From an uncultured Psychroserpens sp. (lineage in GTDB: Bacteria > Bacteroidota > Bacteroidia > Flavobacteriales > Flavobacteriaceae): DNA of 64,000 nucleotides. Below, one piece after another: positions 7,666-16,080 of this stretch (the stretch's first letter is position 1; each line of letters opens with the position of its first letter). The notes under the pieces are model-generated. The model did no database searches. It saw only the letters and a program-made list of their open reading frames with translations, and was not told the DNA's origin. The stretch covers positions 186,001 through 250,000 of the forward strand of contig NZ_CANMVN010000002.1 in the NCBI RefSeq assembly GCF_947501425.1. Direction: 5' to 3'. Made by a program: the position numbers and the translations under genes.

Positions 7666-8796
7666 ATGGAAATAACAAAAATTCTCATTGTTCTACTTTT
7701 ATGTATTGGAGCCATACAGGGCTTGATTTACGGTATTATTTTATTCAAGTCTACAAAACGCAATAAGACAGCCAATAAATTATTAGCTATTATTTTGTTC
7801 TTTTTATCCTATCGTCTAATTGTACAAATCATGCGTCTATTTGGTCTGGGTTACTACGATAGCTGGTATTATATAATGATTGATTTAAGCTGGATTCATG
7901 GAGCACTTCTTTATTTCTATACAAAGGCACAAATTCAACCTAGTTTAAAACTAAAAAGAAAAGATTTAATTCATTTCATTCCTGTAGTCCTACAAATTAC
8001 ATGTAGTGTATTTGTTAGATTACAAAATCTCTATTGGGATGGTACGAAAGAAAGTTTATCCTGGTTGGGATATTGGGGATATGTTGTTTGGATGAATAAT
8101 TCTACAATTTATATCATTGCCAGTATGCTTATCATATTTTACACACATAAATCTCAAAAACTACTAAGCTCTGCAACAGAAATACTGGATACAAACGATA
8201 AAAAACTGTCATGGATCAAACGGATAATGACCTCCTTTAAGGTGTATTTCATTGTGGTCTTGTTAGTACTACTTATTGATCTAATCGTCTATAATTACAC
8301 TAATGAAGGCTCTTATTTCTATTTTGTACGATTCTATTATTATCCTTTTTTCATAGGCATCGCTATTCTTACCTATTGGATAGGTCTAGAAGGATTCTCT
8401 CGAAGAAATGATCCTGAATTTACTGTAAAAACCGAACTTAATTCAGAAGAAAAAAAGAAGCTTGAGAAAATTGCTAAGACTTTGGAACAATCAATGCAAG
8501 AAAAAAAGCTTTTTAAAAACCAAGATCTATCTTTAAATAGTCTTGCCAGGCAACTAGATATCAAACCTTATTTAATTTCTCGTTGTTTGAATGAGATCTT
8601 CAACAAAAGATTCAACGATTATATCAATGGATATCGAGTAAAAGAAGTTCAGGAATTAATCAACGATCCAAAAAACTCAAAATACACATTACTAAGTATG
8701 GCAATGGAAGCAGGTTTCAATTCTAAATCTTCATTTAACCGTGCCATAACAAAGCAACTTGGTATTTTACCTAGCGAATTAAAACCGAATAAATAA
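7666..8796 (+). CDS. AraC family regulator with N-terminal membrane sensor domain
   Basis: I chose the ATG at 7666 (376 residues); an upstream TTG at 7630 would add 12 polar residues before the first membrane span. Residues 1 to about 245 contain roughly seven hydrophobic segments (for example ILIVLLLCIGAIQGLIYGI, YFIVVLLVLLIDLIVY), a layout common in Bacteroidota one-component regulators. The C-terminal 110 residues are an AraC helix-turn-helix: LSLNSLARQLDIKPYLISRC, NDYINGYRV, and TLLSMAMEAGFNSKSSFNRA ending LGILPSELK. It probably senses a membrane or periplasmic signal and binds DNA directly. A 64-base inverted repeat and a promoter separate it from two exported-protein genes, its likely targets. 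Confidence 0.92.
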   Translation: MEITKILIVLLLCIGAIQGLIYGIILFKSTKRNKTANKLLAIILFFLSYRLIVQIMRLFGLGYYDSWYYIMIDLSWIHGALLYFYTKAQIQPSLKLKRKDLIHFIPVVLQITCSVFVRLQNLYWDGTKESLSWLGYWGYVVWMNNSTIYIIASMLIIFYTHKSQKLLSSATEILDTNDKKLSWIKRIMTSFKVYFIVVLLVLLIDLIVYNYTNEGSYFYFVRFYYYPFFIGIAILTYWIGLEGFSRRNDPEFTVKTELNSEEKKKLEKIAKTLEQSMQEKKLFKNQDLSLNSLARQLDIKPYLISRCLNEIFNKRFNDYINGYRVKEVQELINDPKNSKYTLLSMAMEAGFNSKSSFNRAITKQLGILPSELKPNK

Positions 8797-8798
8797 AG

Positions 8799-8862
8799 GT
8801 TTCAATTTGTTAATTGGCACCATATAAATTCATTAAAAAAGTGTCAATTAGCTATTTGAAAC
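8799..8862. promoter_or_regulatory. 22-base inverted repeat downstream of the AraC gene
   Basis: Bases 8799-8820 (GTTTCAATTTGTTAATTGGC plus AC) are the near-exact reverse complement of 8841-8862 (18 of 22 positions, two of the differences being G-U compatible in RNA). The arms are 20 bases apart. There is no T-run after the second arm, so it is not a standard terminator. It could be an operator pair for the adjacent AraC regulator or an mRNA structure. Confidence 0.7.
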
Positions 8863-8866
8863 GATA

Positions 8867-8891
8867 ATTAGAATTCTAATAGATAGGTTTG
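8867..8891 (+). promoter_or_regulatory. 14-base palindrome followed by a -7 element
   Basis: ATTAGAATTCTAAT (8867-8880) is a perfect palindrome. TAGGTTTG (8884-8891), a full match to TAnnTTTG, follows it and lies 22 bases before the ATG at 8914. The palindrome is where a regulator would control this promoter. No well-spaced TTG was found; the nearest is 25 bases upstream. Confidence 0.6.
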
Positions 8892-8913
8892 AAGAAATTT
8901 TAAATCAAAAACT

Positions 8914-9309
8914 ATGAAACCCATTTATGTAATACTTATTGGAATCTTATCAATGTTACCAATTCAAACAAATGCTCAATCGGTCGAATCTGACTTAAGT
9001 GTTTTAAAAGGTGTCTGGATATTGGATATGAGTCCGCAAGACACTACAGATTCAAATTTTGCCAAAATGATTATCACTCATGCAGATACTAAAAGTCTAA
9101 AAGGTTTTTTCTATCGTGATGGTGTAAAAATTCGGAATGGAAAAACAAACACACAAACTCATACGATTTATGCAGCATTAATCTCAGGAGATGGCACAGG
9201 CGATTATAACACGTCATTTTACTACAAAGACGGAATACTTTACGGAACAACACATGCAGTTGATAGAGATTTCCTTTCAGTTTGGACTGCCACTAAAGAA
9301 AAAGAATAA
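8914..9309 (+). CDS. Small exported protein of unknown function
   Basis: A 131-residue protein with a clear signal peptide (MKPIYVILIGILSMLPIQTNAQ). The mature part, about 109 residues, is beta-rich: LKGVWILDMSPQDTTDSNFA, TDTKSL-like strands, FFYRDGVKIRNGKTN and DYNTSFYYKDGILYGTTHA. It resembles small lipocalin-like 'cost of fold' domains in which LKGVW begins the barrel, but I cannot name a family. Only 3 bases separate it from the hydrolase gene downstream, so the two form an operon. Both sit behind the 8867-8891 promoter and next to the AraC regulator. Confidence 0.78.
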   Translation: MKPIYVILIGILSMLPIQTNAQSVESDLSVLKGVWILDMSPQDTTDSNFAKMIITHADTKSLKGFFYRDGVKIRNGKTNTQTHTIYAALISGDGTGDYNTSFYYKDGILYGTTHAVDRDFLSVWTATKEKE

Positions 9310-9312
9310 ACT

Positions 9313-10809
9313 ATGAGATTACTAAAGCATCCTACCATTATATATATTACGACTTTTTTATTAATGTTTCAGTCGTGTAAGAGCCAAGAGACATCTCACT
9401 TTGTACCTACGTTTAAAGAGTCAAAAAACTCTTTTTTCAAAATTAAGGAAGACCAAGCCTACACCTTTGGATATCTAAAAGTTCTTGAGAACAGAGATAA
9501 ACCAAACGGAAGAACTATAGAACTTCCTATTTATATTTTTAAAAGTCGTCATCCCAACCCCAAAAAAGATCCTATAATTTATACTGTAGGTGGTCCTGGT
9601 AATTCAAGCATGTATTCTGCGCAATACATGAAGTATTATAAATATTTAGATGATAGGGATGTTATTCTCTTTGAACAACGAGGAACAGAATTCTCAAAAC
9701 CTCATCTGGACTGTCCGGAATGGGCTGAAGCGCTTTACCAATCCAGCCTACCAGATTTTGACAAACAAACCTCAGATCAACTTTTAGAATCTGCAGCAAC
9801 AGCCTGTAGAGAACGATTAAAAGAACAACAAATTGATCTGAATCAGTATCACACGACTGCTATTGCTGAGGATATAAATGATTTAATTAATGCTTTAGAC
9901 ATTGAGTCTTATAACTTACTAACCATATCATATAGTACAAAAATTGCCCAAGTGCTTTTAAGAGATCATCCAAAGCGTATTAGAAGTGTAGTTATGGATT
10001 CGCCTTTACCCTTAGAAGTTAATTATGATGAACAAAGCATTACTAATTTGGTAGAATCTGTGGATAAACTTTTTTTTGATTGTGAAAATGATAGGGATTG
10101 CAACAAAGCTTACCCTAATGTAAAGACACGCTTCTGGACGTTCTTATCAGAAACAACAAAAACACCAATAGAGCTTACTGTGGAGCATCCAAACACTAAA
10201 AAAGAGGAATTATTTTATCTTTCAGGCAATGATCTCATTTCTATTGTTTCTGCTGCATCAACAGGAGATATCTATGCAGTTCCTTCTGAAATAGACAAAC
10301 TGTTACGCGACGATTTCAGTACTATCAAATACAAGTTAATTAATCTATTACAAAATAAAGGCTCTGGCTCTGGAATTGGAATGCGTTTATCTGTTTGGTG
10401 CGCTGAAGAGTATCCTTTTGCTTCTCAAGATGCTATTTACAAAGAATCAAAAGCATATCCTGAATTAATAGGATTAGAACCTGACGTTTATTCTTCCTCA
10501 GTTTGTAATATATGGAGCGTAAAAAAAGTGGAAGACATTGAAAATTCACCTGTAAAAAGTGATATTCCTGTATTATTAATCAATGGGGAATATGATAGTC
10601 AGACACCACCTAAATGGGCAGCTCAAATGCAAAATAACTTATCTAGTAGTTTTCATATTATTTTTAAAGGATGGAAACATACACCAACAACTAATTGGAG
10701 TAATACTTGTGCTATGGAAATGGCTAATCAATTTTTTAATGACCCAACTACTAAACCAATTATTCCCTGCTTTGAAAATATAACATCTCCAAAATTTAAA
10801 GTTGATTAA
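9313..10809 (+). CDS. Alpha/beta hydrolase lipoprotein (proline iminopeptidase / TAP-like)
   Basis: A 498-residue lipoprotein with signal peptide and lipobox LLMFQSC. The alpha/beta-hydrolase core shows the oxyanion-type loop TVGGPGNSS, DRDVILFEQRGTEFS, the nucleophile region LLTISYSTKIAQVLL, MDSPLPLEVNYD, then INGEYDSQTPPKWA with the catalytic Asp and FKGWKHTP with the catalytic His. This is the layout of the tripeptidyl aminopeptidase / proline iminopeptidase group. The nucleophile elbow is unusual: family GxSYG is replaced by T-I-S-Y-S, keeping Ser but losing both glycines. Four Cys late in the chain may form disulfides, fitting a periplasmic or surface enzyme. It probably cleaves short peptides, if active. 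Confidence 0.85.
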   Translation: MRLLKHPTIIYITTFLLMFQSCKSQETSHFVPTFKESKNSFFKIKEDQAYTFGYLKVLENRDKPNGRTIELPIYIFKSRHPNPKKDPIIYTVGGPGNSSMYSAQYMKYYKYLDDRDVILFEQRGTEFSKPHLDCPEWAEALYQSSLPDFDKQTSDQLLESAATACRERLKEQQIDLNQYHTTAIAEDINDLINALDIESYNLLTISYSTKIAQVLLRDHPKRIRSVVMDSPLPLEVNYDEQSITNLVESVDKLFFDCENDRDCNKAYPNVKTRFWTFLSETTKTPIELTVEHPNTKKEELFYLSGNDLISIVSAASTGDIYAVPSEIDKLLRDDFSTIKYKLINLLQNKGSGSGIGMRLSVWCAEEYPFASQDAIYKESKAYPELIGLEPDVYSSSVCNIWSVKKVEDIENSPVKSDIPVLLINGEYDSQTPPKWAAQMQNNLSSSFHIIFKGWKHTPTTNWSNTCAMEMANQFFNDPTTKPIIPCFENITSPKFKVD

Positions 10810-11057
10810 TCCTTTGAGATTCGATATTAGACACTGAAAGTTATTTTTATTCAAATACAACCCAATACTACATTGACAGTTTTATTGTAAATAAGATAGT
10901 TATCACATTGTCATACTGTTGTTTTATTTTTTCATTTTGAAATCCCAAACTTAATAATTAGTTAACAGACTATAAAAACAGGTGTTTCTACCCGTTTATA
11001 ACATTCAAGTTTCATTTAAATTAGACCTAAATTAATTTTAACTCTACATCTACTATT
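10810..11057. other. AT-rich intergenic gap
   Basis: These 248 bases between two same-strand lipoprotein genes contain no open frame, hairpin terminator or clear promoter that I could identify. Confidence 0.5.
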
Positions 11058-12617
11058 ATGAACACCTATTTAACAAAATCATTATTGTTTTTACTCACAG
11101 TAATGTTTACACTCTCATGCAAACCAAAACCTGCGGAAAAAGGGAATAACAATCAAAAGTCATCAGATTTTCCATACACGCTTTCTGTTGAAGTCACCGA
11201 AAAGAAAAACGCACCTTCTTTACAATCTTTTGTACATGGTGTACATGGGAATGATTGGCTCTTATTTGCTGGCAGAACCAACTCCGGAAGTACTGATGAT
11301 GGTGGCTTACACTCGATAAATAAAGGCAACTATGCTAATACATCATTTTTACCTCCTTCATTCAATGAGGATATTTTTGTCTATAATATTGATGAGGATA
11401 AAACCATAAAAATATCATTGGCAACTTTAGATTCAGTTCTTAAAGCGAAATATCCTAAAAACTATTCGGTTTATAAAGACTACAAAGCTGTATTTAAAAA
11501 CTCGAATGCTTTAGTTAAGCAGCATGGAGAATATCTATACGTCCTTGGAGGTTATGGTCCAGTTGACTTAGTTAATCCTGGTAAACAATATGAAACCTAT
11601 AAGCAAGTTGCTAAAATCCATGTGCCTTCGTTGATCAATATTGTAAAAAAGAAATACGAAGGTGTTAACAGCGAAAAGTTATTTGCTTTTGGCAAAGATA
11701 AAGACAGTTTATTAGTAAGTACTGGTGGAGAATTACATACTACAGGCACTGGGTCATCACTTAAATTTTACATGGCTGGAGGTCATAATTTTAATAATGC
11801 TAGACAAAAATATGTGGATGCTGTTTACCCATTTACCTTAATAGACTCCAGTCACACTCTAAAGATTTCAGTTAATACTGCCATCACTGATGTGATTGAT
11901 CCTAGGCAAACTATTGCTGACAATCTCTCAAAATTTAGAAGACGAGACGGACCAATAACTCCAACACTTTATAAAAGCCCTGTAAAAGATCAAATAGAAC
12001 AAGGGCTAGCATTTTACACAGGTGTATTTAAACCAGGTAACGACTTACAAGCTTGGAATGATGCTGTGTATGTACATCCAAATTTTGCTAATGATGAAGG
12101 TAGATTGTTTACAATAGACAAAGCTTATAATCAAAATAATTACAATGTGTACTCTTGTCCGAGTTTTGTCACCTACGATTCAAAAACCGACATCTCACAC
12201 ACCTTTCTAATTGGAGGTATAGGTGATGGAAATTTTGCCGATAGTGGCAATCTATCAGGTTTTACAAATACTGCAGTACATATCGAAACAAATATTGGAG
12301 AACGACCATTTAGAAGTACACATCAACTGATACAGCCTGATGATCTGTTTAATCAAAAAGATAAAAACGAACCGCCCTTTTATGGTGCTGAAGCCATTCT
12401 TTTTGTAAATGATAATGTTCCTCTTTATGCCATTGCAACAGACAAAGCAACCATTACCACAGAAATTCTAGATATGGCATCTTTTGAAGACACGAACATT
12501 GAAGTTGGCTATATTTTTGGTGGTATAGAAGCATTTAAATCTAATCCAGGAACCTATGGAAAAACCAATTCCAGAGCTTCAAATAAAATATGGAAAGTTG
12601 TACTGAAAAAGAAGTAA
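11058..12617 (+). CDS. Lipoprotein of unknown function, Kelch-like propeller features
   Basis: A 519-residue lipoprotein; the signal peptide ends LLTVMFTLSC. Motifs such as WLLFAGRTN, YLYVLGGYGPVD, KFYMAGGHNF, TFLIGGIGDGNF and VGYIFGGIEAF recur at intervals. They resemble the 'GG' turns of Kelch blades, so the protein is probably a beta-propeller facing the periplasm or cell surface. I see no catalytic triad or binding motif. It stands alone, with a strong terminator 19 bases after its stop codon. Confidence 0.75.
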   Translation: MNTYLTKSLLFLLTVMFTLSCKPKPAEKGNNNQKSSDFPYTLSVEVTEKKNAPSLQSFVHGVHGNDWLLFAGRTNSGSTDDGGLHSINKGNYANTSFLPPSFNEDIFVYNIDEDKTIKISLATLDSVLKAKYPKNYSVYKDYKAVFKNSNALVKQHGEYLYVLGGYGPVDLVNPGKQYETYKQVAKIHVPSLINIVKKKYEGVNSEKLFAFGKDKDSLLVSTGGELHTTGTGSSLKFYMAGGHNFNNARQKYVDAVYPFTLIDSSHTLKISVNTAITDVIDPRQTIADNLSKFRRRDGPITPTLYKSPVKDQIEQGLAFYTGVFKPGNDLQAWNDAVYVHPNFANDEGRLFTIDKAYNQNNYNVYSCPSFVTYDSKTDISHTFLIGGIGDGNFADSGNLSGFTNTAVHIETNIGERPFRSTHQLIQPDDLFNQKDKNEPPFYGAEAILFVNDNVPLYAIATDKATITTEILDMASFEDTNIEVGYIFGGIEAFKSNPGTYGKTNSRASNKIWKVVLKKK

Positions 12618-12635
12618 TTAGATTGTTAAAAAGTA

Positions 12636-12665
12636 AAAGCACAACTTAAAAGTTGTGCTTTTTTT
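12636..12665 (+). terminator. Rho-independent terminator
   Basis: AAAGCACAACTT pairs with AAGTTGTGCTTT and is followed by a T-run. It ends the lipoprotein transcript; the A-rich 5' side could also serve the minus-strand transcript coming from the E2 gene. Confidence 0.88.
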
Positions 12666-12667
12666 AT

Positions 12668-12763
12668 TTATGTTGTCAATGCTATAACTCCCATTGTAAT
12701 CCAATAAATCACATAAAAGCCTAACACAATAAGAAACCAACCAACCAGATAATACATACGCAT
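12668..12763 (-). CDS. Candidate 31-residue single-span membrane protein downstream of the E2 gene
   Basis: This short frame reads MRMYYLVGWFLIVLGFYVIY followed by WITMGVIALTT. It is nearly all hydrophobic, enough for one membrane span. AAAGGAG lies nine bases before the ATG, a good ribosome binding site. The frame stays open upstream to the E2 stop, so a TTG at 12824-12826 would give a 52-residue version with a basic N-terminus. It ends just before the 12636-12665 hairpin. It is probably co-transcribed with the E2 gene. Function unknown; it could be non-coding. Confidence 0.45.
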   Translation of the reverse strand: MRMYYLVGWFLIVLGFYVIYWITMGVIALTT

Positions 12764-12829
12764 TTCGGTAAGCTCCTTTACCACAGTATAAGCCTTAAAA
12801 ACAAGATGTCTTAACGTTGGTTTCAAAAC

Positions 12830-14170
12830 TTAGATCTCTCTATTAGGATCCCAGGCTTCTAAATAATCTTTTACGGCTTTCACAAATTGTCCGCCAAGTG
12901 CACCATTCACCACTCTGTGATCATAAGAATGCGATAAGAACATTCTATAACGAATACCAATAAAATCACCTTCAGGAGTTTCAACCACTGCAGGAACTTT
13001 TCTGATGGCACCAAGGGCTAAAATACCAACTTGAGGTTGATTAATAATAGGTGTTCCCATAATACTTCCAAAGGTACCAACATTGGTCACAGTATAAGTT
13101 CCGCCTTGTATATCGTCTGGCTTTAATTCATTATTTCTAGCACGAGAAGCAAGATCATTAACTTTTTTGGTCATACCTACCAAGTTCAATTGGTCAGCAT
13201 CTTTGATTACTGGAACAATAAGATTTCCATCGGCTAAAGCTGCAGCCATTCCTAAATTGATATGCTTTTTCTTAATGATATTATCACCTTGAACAGATAT
13301 ATTCATCATTGGGAAATCACGTAATGCTTTCGCTACGGCTTCCATAAAAATTGGGGTAAACGTAAGATTTTCACCTTCACGTTTGAAGAATTCATCTTTA
13401 ACTTTCTTACGCCAGTTCCATATTTTAGTTACATCAGCTTCAATAAAACTCTGAACATGTGCAGAGGTCTGAACAGATTCAACCATGTGGTGAGCAATCA
13501 ATTTACCCATTCTGGTCATCTCAATGATTTCATCATCTCCACTGGCAACTACAGGAGTAGCTTCTGTTTTCTTTTCAGCACCATTAGATTGTGTAGGAAC
13601 TACTTTAGGTGTTTCCTTAGTCTCTACTTTAGCTGGTGCTGGTTGAGAACCTCTTTGATCTAAGTATGCAAGAATATCATTTTTAGTCACGCGTCCGTCT
13701 TTACCAGAGCCAGGCATGGCATCTAACTCACCTTGAGAAACACCCTCCTTTTTTGCAATATTTCTTACTAAAGGCGAATAAAAACGATCACCAGAACTAA
13801 TAATTGGCGCAGCTGTTTCCTGAGCTACAGCTACTGCCTTAGATACTTCAGCTACAGCTACAGGTTCTGGAACAGATTCTTGTTTTATTGCTTCAGTTTT
13901 TGGAGCATCACTTGCACTATTATCATCACCGTCAATTTCAATAACTGCAATTGTTTGACCAACTTGTACTACATCATCAACATCAAATAACTTTTCTAAC
14001 AAGACGCCATCAACTTCACTTGGAACCTCGCTATCTACTTTATCGGTAGCAATTTCTAATACAGCTTCATCAGCTTCAATAGTATCTCCTACTTCTTTTA
14101 ACCAAGACGTAATTGTTGCTTCTGCAACACTCTCTCCCATTTTAGGGAGCTTTAGTTCAAATTTTGCCAT
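12830..14170 (-). CDS. 2-oxo acid dehydrogenase E2 (dihydrolipoamide acyltransferase)
   Basis: A 446-residue E2 with the standard three parts. The lipoyl domain (residues 1-80) carries the lipoylation site in EIATDKVDSEVPSE. An Ala/Pro-rich linker leads to the E1/E3-binding domain, SPLVRNIAKKEGVSQGE ... GKDGRVTKNDIL, near residues 135-170. A second flexible linker precedes the catalytic domain from about 215. The catalytic block reads SHSYDHRVVNGALGG, with the His intact but Asn in place of the usual Asp of HxxxDG. The single lipoyl domain and overall form fit a branched-chain keto acid or 2-oxoglutarate E2; no E1 or E3 gene is adjacent, so the substrate is not decided. Confidence 0.93.
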   Translation of the reverse strand: MAKFELKLPKMGESVAEATITSWLKEVGDTIEADEAVLEIATDKVDSEVPSEVDGVLLEKLFDVDDVVQVGQTIAVIEIDGDDNSASDAPKTEAIKQESVPEPVAVAEVSKAVAVAQETAAPIISSGDRFYSPLVRNIAKKEGVSQGELDAMPGSGKDGRVTKNDILAYLDQRGSQPAPAKVETKETPKVVPTQSNGAEKKTEATPVVASGDDEIIEMTRMGKLIAHHMVESVQTSAHVQSFIEADVTKIWNWRKKVKDEFFKREGENLTFTPIFMEAVAKALRDFPMMNISVQGDNIIKKKHINLGMAAALADGNLIVPVIKDADQLNLVGMTKKVNDLASRARNNELKPDDIQGGTYTVTNVGTFGSIMGTPIINQPQVGILALGAIRKVPAVVETPEGDFIGIRYRMFLSHSYDHRVVNGALGGQFVKAVKDYLEAWDPNREI

Positions 14171-14207
14171 ATCTGTAATCTAAGGTCGATAATTAGTTTG
14201 TTGATTG

Positions 14208-14215
14208 CAAAATTA
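14208..14215 (-). promoter_or_regulatory. -7 promoter element of the E2 gene
   Basis: On the minus strand TAATTTTG matches TAnnTTTG fully and lies about 40 bases before the E2 start. No TTG at the ideal spacing was found. Confidence 0.5.
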
Positions 14216-14260
14216 ATGAAAAATCAATACAATTATTGAGATTATTTCAATTAATTATTG

Positions 14261-15358
14261 TTAGAAAGTAATCACCTCTCCTCTACGTTTAGAGCTGTTA
14301 CTTCCGATGATAAAGTTAGAATTTTTTGGCAGAATTTTATAGGTTGCATTACAATTTTCAGGTGTATTGGACAAGATTTCGATAATTGACTTAAAATTAA
14401 GGTAGTTATTATCTAGAATGTATTCGGTATTGTTTTCGTATGTATCCATTTCTAACTTCAACTTTACATTCTGTTTTAAAACATCTAATAAAGGTTTAGA
14501 TAATTCCGAAGAAATTAAAACATATTGTTTGACTGTTGTATTTGTATTTTTAGAAGTATTCTTAAATAAAGGTGCTAATTTTATTCCTAGCCATACGAAC
14601 ATATCAAAAATAGAATTTGACTTAAAATGTTTGTCATAAAAAATCTGCATGGCGCCATAAAAACGTTTAGCATAGACCTCATCTTTTAAGGTACTTTCGC
14701 CCTTGTAATGTACTACTGAAGTACTGCCATTATAGATATTACGATAACCCGCTCTCAGCACTTTATAAGACAGATCAACATCATCACCATACATAAAATA
14801 ATCCTCATCAAATCCATTGACTTCTTTGTAGATAGAATTTTTTAATATCATAAAAGCGCCAACAAAAATTGGAACCTCACCAGAGGCTTTCTGATCTAAA
14901 TCACTTACATAATAAGATCGAGATAGACCCAAAATCTTTTTTATAGCAACATATGGTGTTGGAATATTTCGCTTGCTTTCTGGTAAAAAACGCCCTTGTC
15001 CGTCAATAAGTCGGCAAGCTATAATTCCGAGGTTCTTTTCTAATTCAGAATCATTTAATAGCAATTTAAAAGTATCTTCAGCAACTACTGTATCGGGATT
15101 TAAAATACATAGGTATTCTCCCTTAGCTTTTGCAACTCCTATATTGTTTCCTTTAGCAAATCCCAAGTTTTCTTTATTTTCTATAAGAATTACCTCTGGA
15201 AATAAATTCTTAACCATTATACAGCTATCATCGGCAGATTGGTTATCAACAACGATGATTTCAGAATCTATATCAGTAAGTGCCGCCTGAACACTTTTTA
15301 GGCATAACTCCAAAAAGTGGCGCACATTGTAATTTAGTATGATTACTGACAGCTTCAA
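14261..15358 (-). CDS. Glycosyltransferase family 2 (rhamnosyltransferase-like)
   Basis: A 365-residue cytosolic GT-A enzyme without the C-terminal membrane spans of many GT2 proteins. Motifs are the start LSVIILNYNVRHFLELCLKS, IIVVDNQSADDS, ENLGFAKGNNIGVAKA, the DXD-like LCILNPDTVV, FVGAFMILKNSIY and NGFDEDYFMYGDDVDLSYKV, the acceptor-side ED region. This pattern is typical of rhamnosyl- or glucosyltransferases building surface polysaccharide. It follows recR by 7 bases on the same strand, so recR and this gene share a transcript. The sugar and acceptor cannot be told. Confidence 0.9.
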   Translation of the reverse strand: MKLSVIILNYNVRHFLELCLKSVQAALTDIDSEIIVVDNQSADDSCIMVKNLFPEVILIENKENLGFAKGNNIGVAKAKGEYLCILNPDTVVAEDTFKLLLNDSELEKNLGIIACRLIDGQGRFLPESKRNIPTPYVAIKKILGLSRSYYVSDLDQKASGEVPIFVGAFMILKNSIYKEVNGFDEDYFMYGDDVDLSYKVLRAGYRNIYNGSTSVVHYKGESTLKDEVYAKRFYGAMQIFYDKHFKSNSIFDMFVWLGIKLAPLFKNTSKNTNTTVKQYVLISSELSKPLLDVLKQNVKLKLEMDTYENNTEYILDNNYLNFKSIIEILSNTPENCNATYKILPKNSNFIIGSNSSKRRGEVITF

Positions 15359-15365
15359 ACGCGGT

Positions 15366-15983
15366 TTAGGATTTTAAAGAGGCTTCGAAAGGAATTCTAT
15401 TAATGATACTTCTACCTAAGGTCACTTCGTCAGTATATTCTAACTCGTTGCCTACTGAAATTCCTCGTGCTATTGTAGACGTCTTGACATCGAAATCCTG
15501 AATTTGTTTATAGATATAGAAATTAGTTGTATCGCCTTCCATAGTTGAACCTAATGCAAAAATGAGTTCTTTAATGGTTCCCTGTTTTACTTTTTCGACT
15601 AAAGGTTGAATATTCAATTCGTTAGGTCCAATACCATCCATTGGAGATATTTTTCCACCTAAAACATGGTATAATCCTTTAAAAGAACTTGTGTTTTCTA
15701 TAGCCATAACGTCTCTGATATCTTCTACAACACAGACAATATCTTCAACTCTATTAGGATTTGCACAAATTTCACAAAGATCGGTGTCGCTAATATTGTT
15801 ACAACTTTTACAAAATTTGATCTCTGTTCGCATGACACTTAACGCTTTTGAAAAATCAAGCGTTTGTTCTTTGGGCTGACGAAGGAGATGCAAAACCAAC
15901 CGCAATGCAGTTCGTTTACCAATTCCTGGTAACTGAGACATTTCGTTGACTGCATTTTCAAGTAACTTTGAAGAAAATTCCAT
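15366..15983 (-). CDS. recR: Recombination mediator protein RecR
   Basis: A 205-residue RecR of standard length. It has an N-terminal helix-hairpin-helix ([20 protein letters not shown]), a C4 zinc finger ([16 protein letters not shown]), and a Toprim domain from [14 protein letters not shown] through [11 protein letters not shown] to [20 protein letters not shown]. RecR forms a ring with RecO to load RecA at gaps. It is the first gene of a two-gene operon with the glycosyltransferase. Confidence 0.98.
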   Translation of the reverse strand: MEFSSKLLENAVNEMSQLPGIGKRTALRLVLHLLRQPKEQTLDFSKALSVMRTEIKFCKSCNNISDTDLCEICANPNRVEDIVCVVEDIRDVMAIENTSSFKGLYHVLGGKISPMDGIGPNELNIQPLVEKVKQGTIKELIFALGSTMEGDTTNFYIYKQIQDFDVKTSTIARGISVGNELEYTDEVTLGRSIINRIPFEASLKS

Positions 15984-16028
15984 GAGTGCTAAATTACGAT
16001 TTGTAAGGCAATTTAAAGTAGCTTTAAA

Positions 16029-16057
16029 TAAAAAACCACTATTATTTTAATAGTGGT
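16029..16057 (-). terminator. Terminator of the secreted propeller gene
   Basis: On the minus strand ACCACTATTA / TAATAGTGGT is followed by a run of six T. It lies about 25 bases after the stop codon of the 16081-18594 gene and before recR. Confidence 0.85.
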
Positions 16058-16080
16058 CATTAGATCGATTTGTGTTTGGT

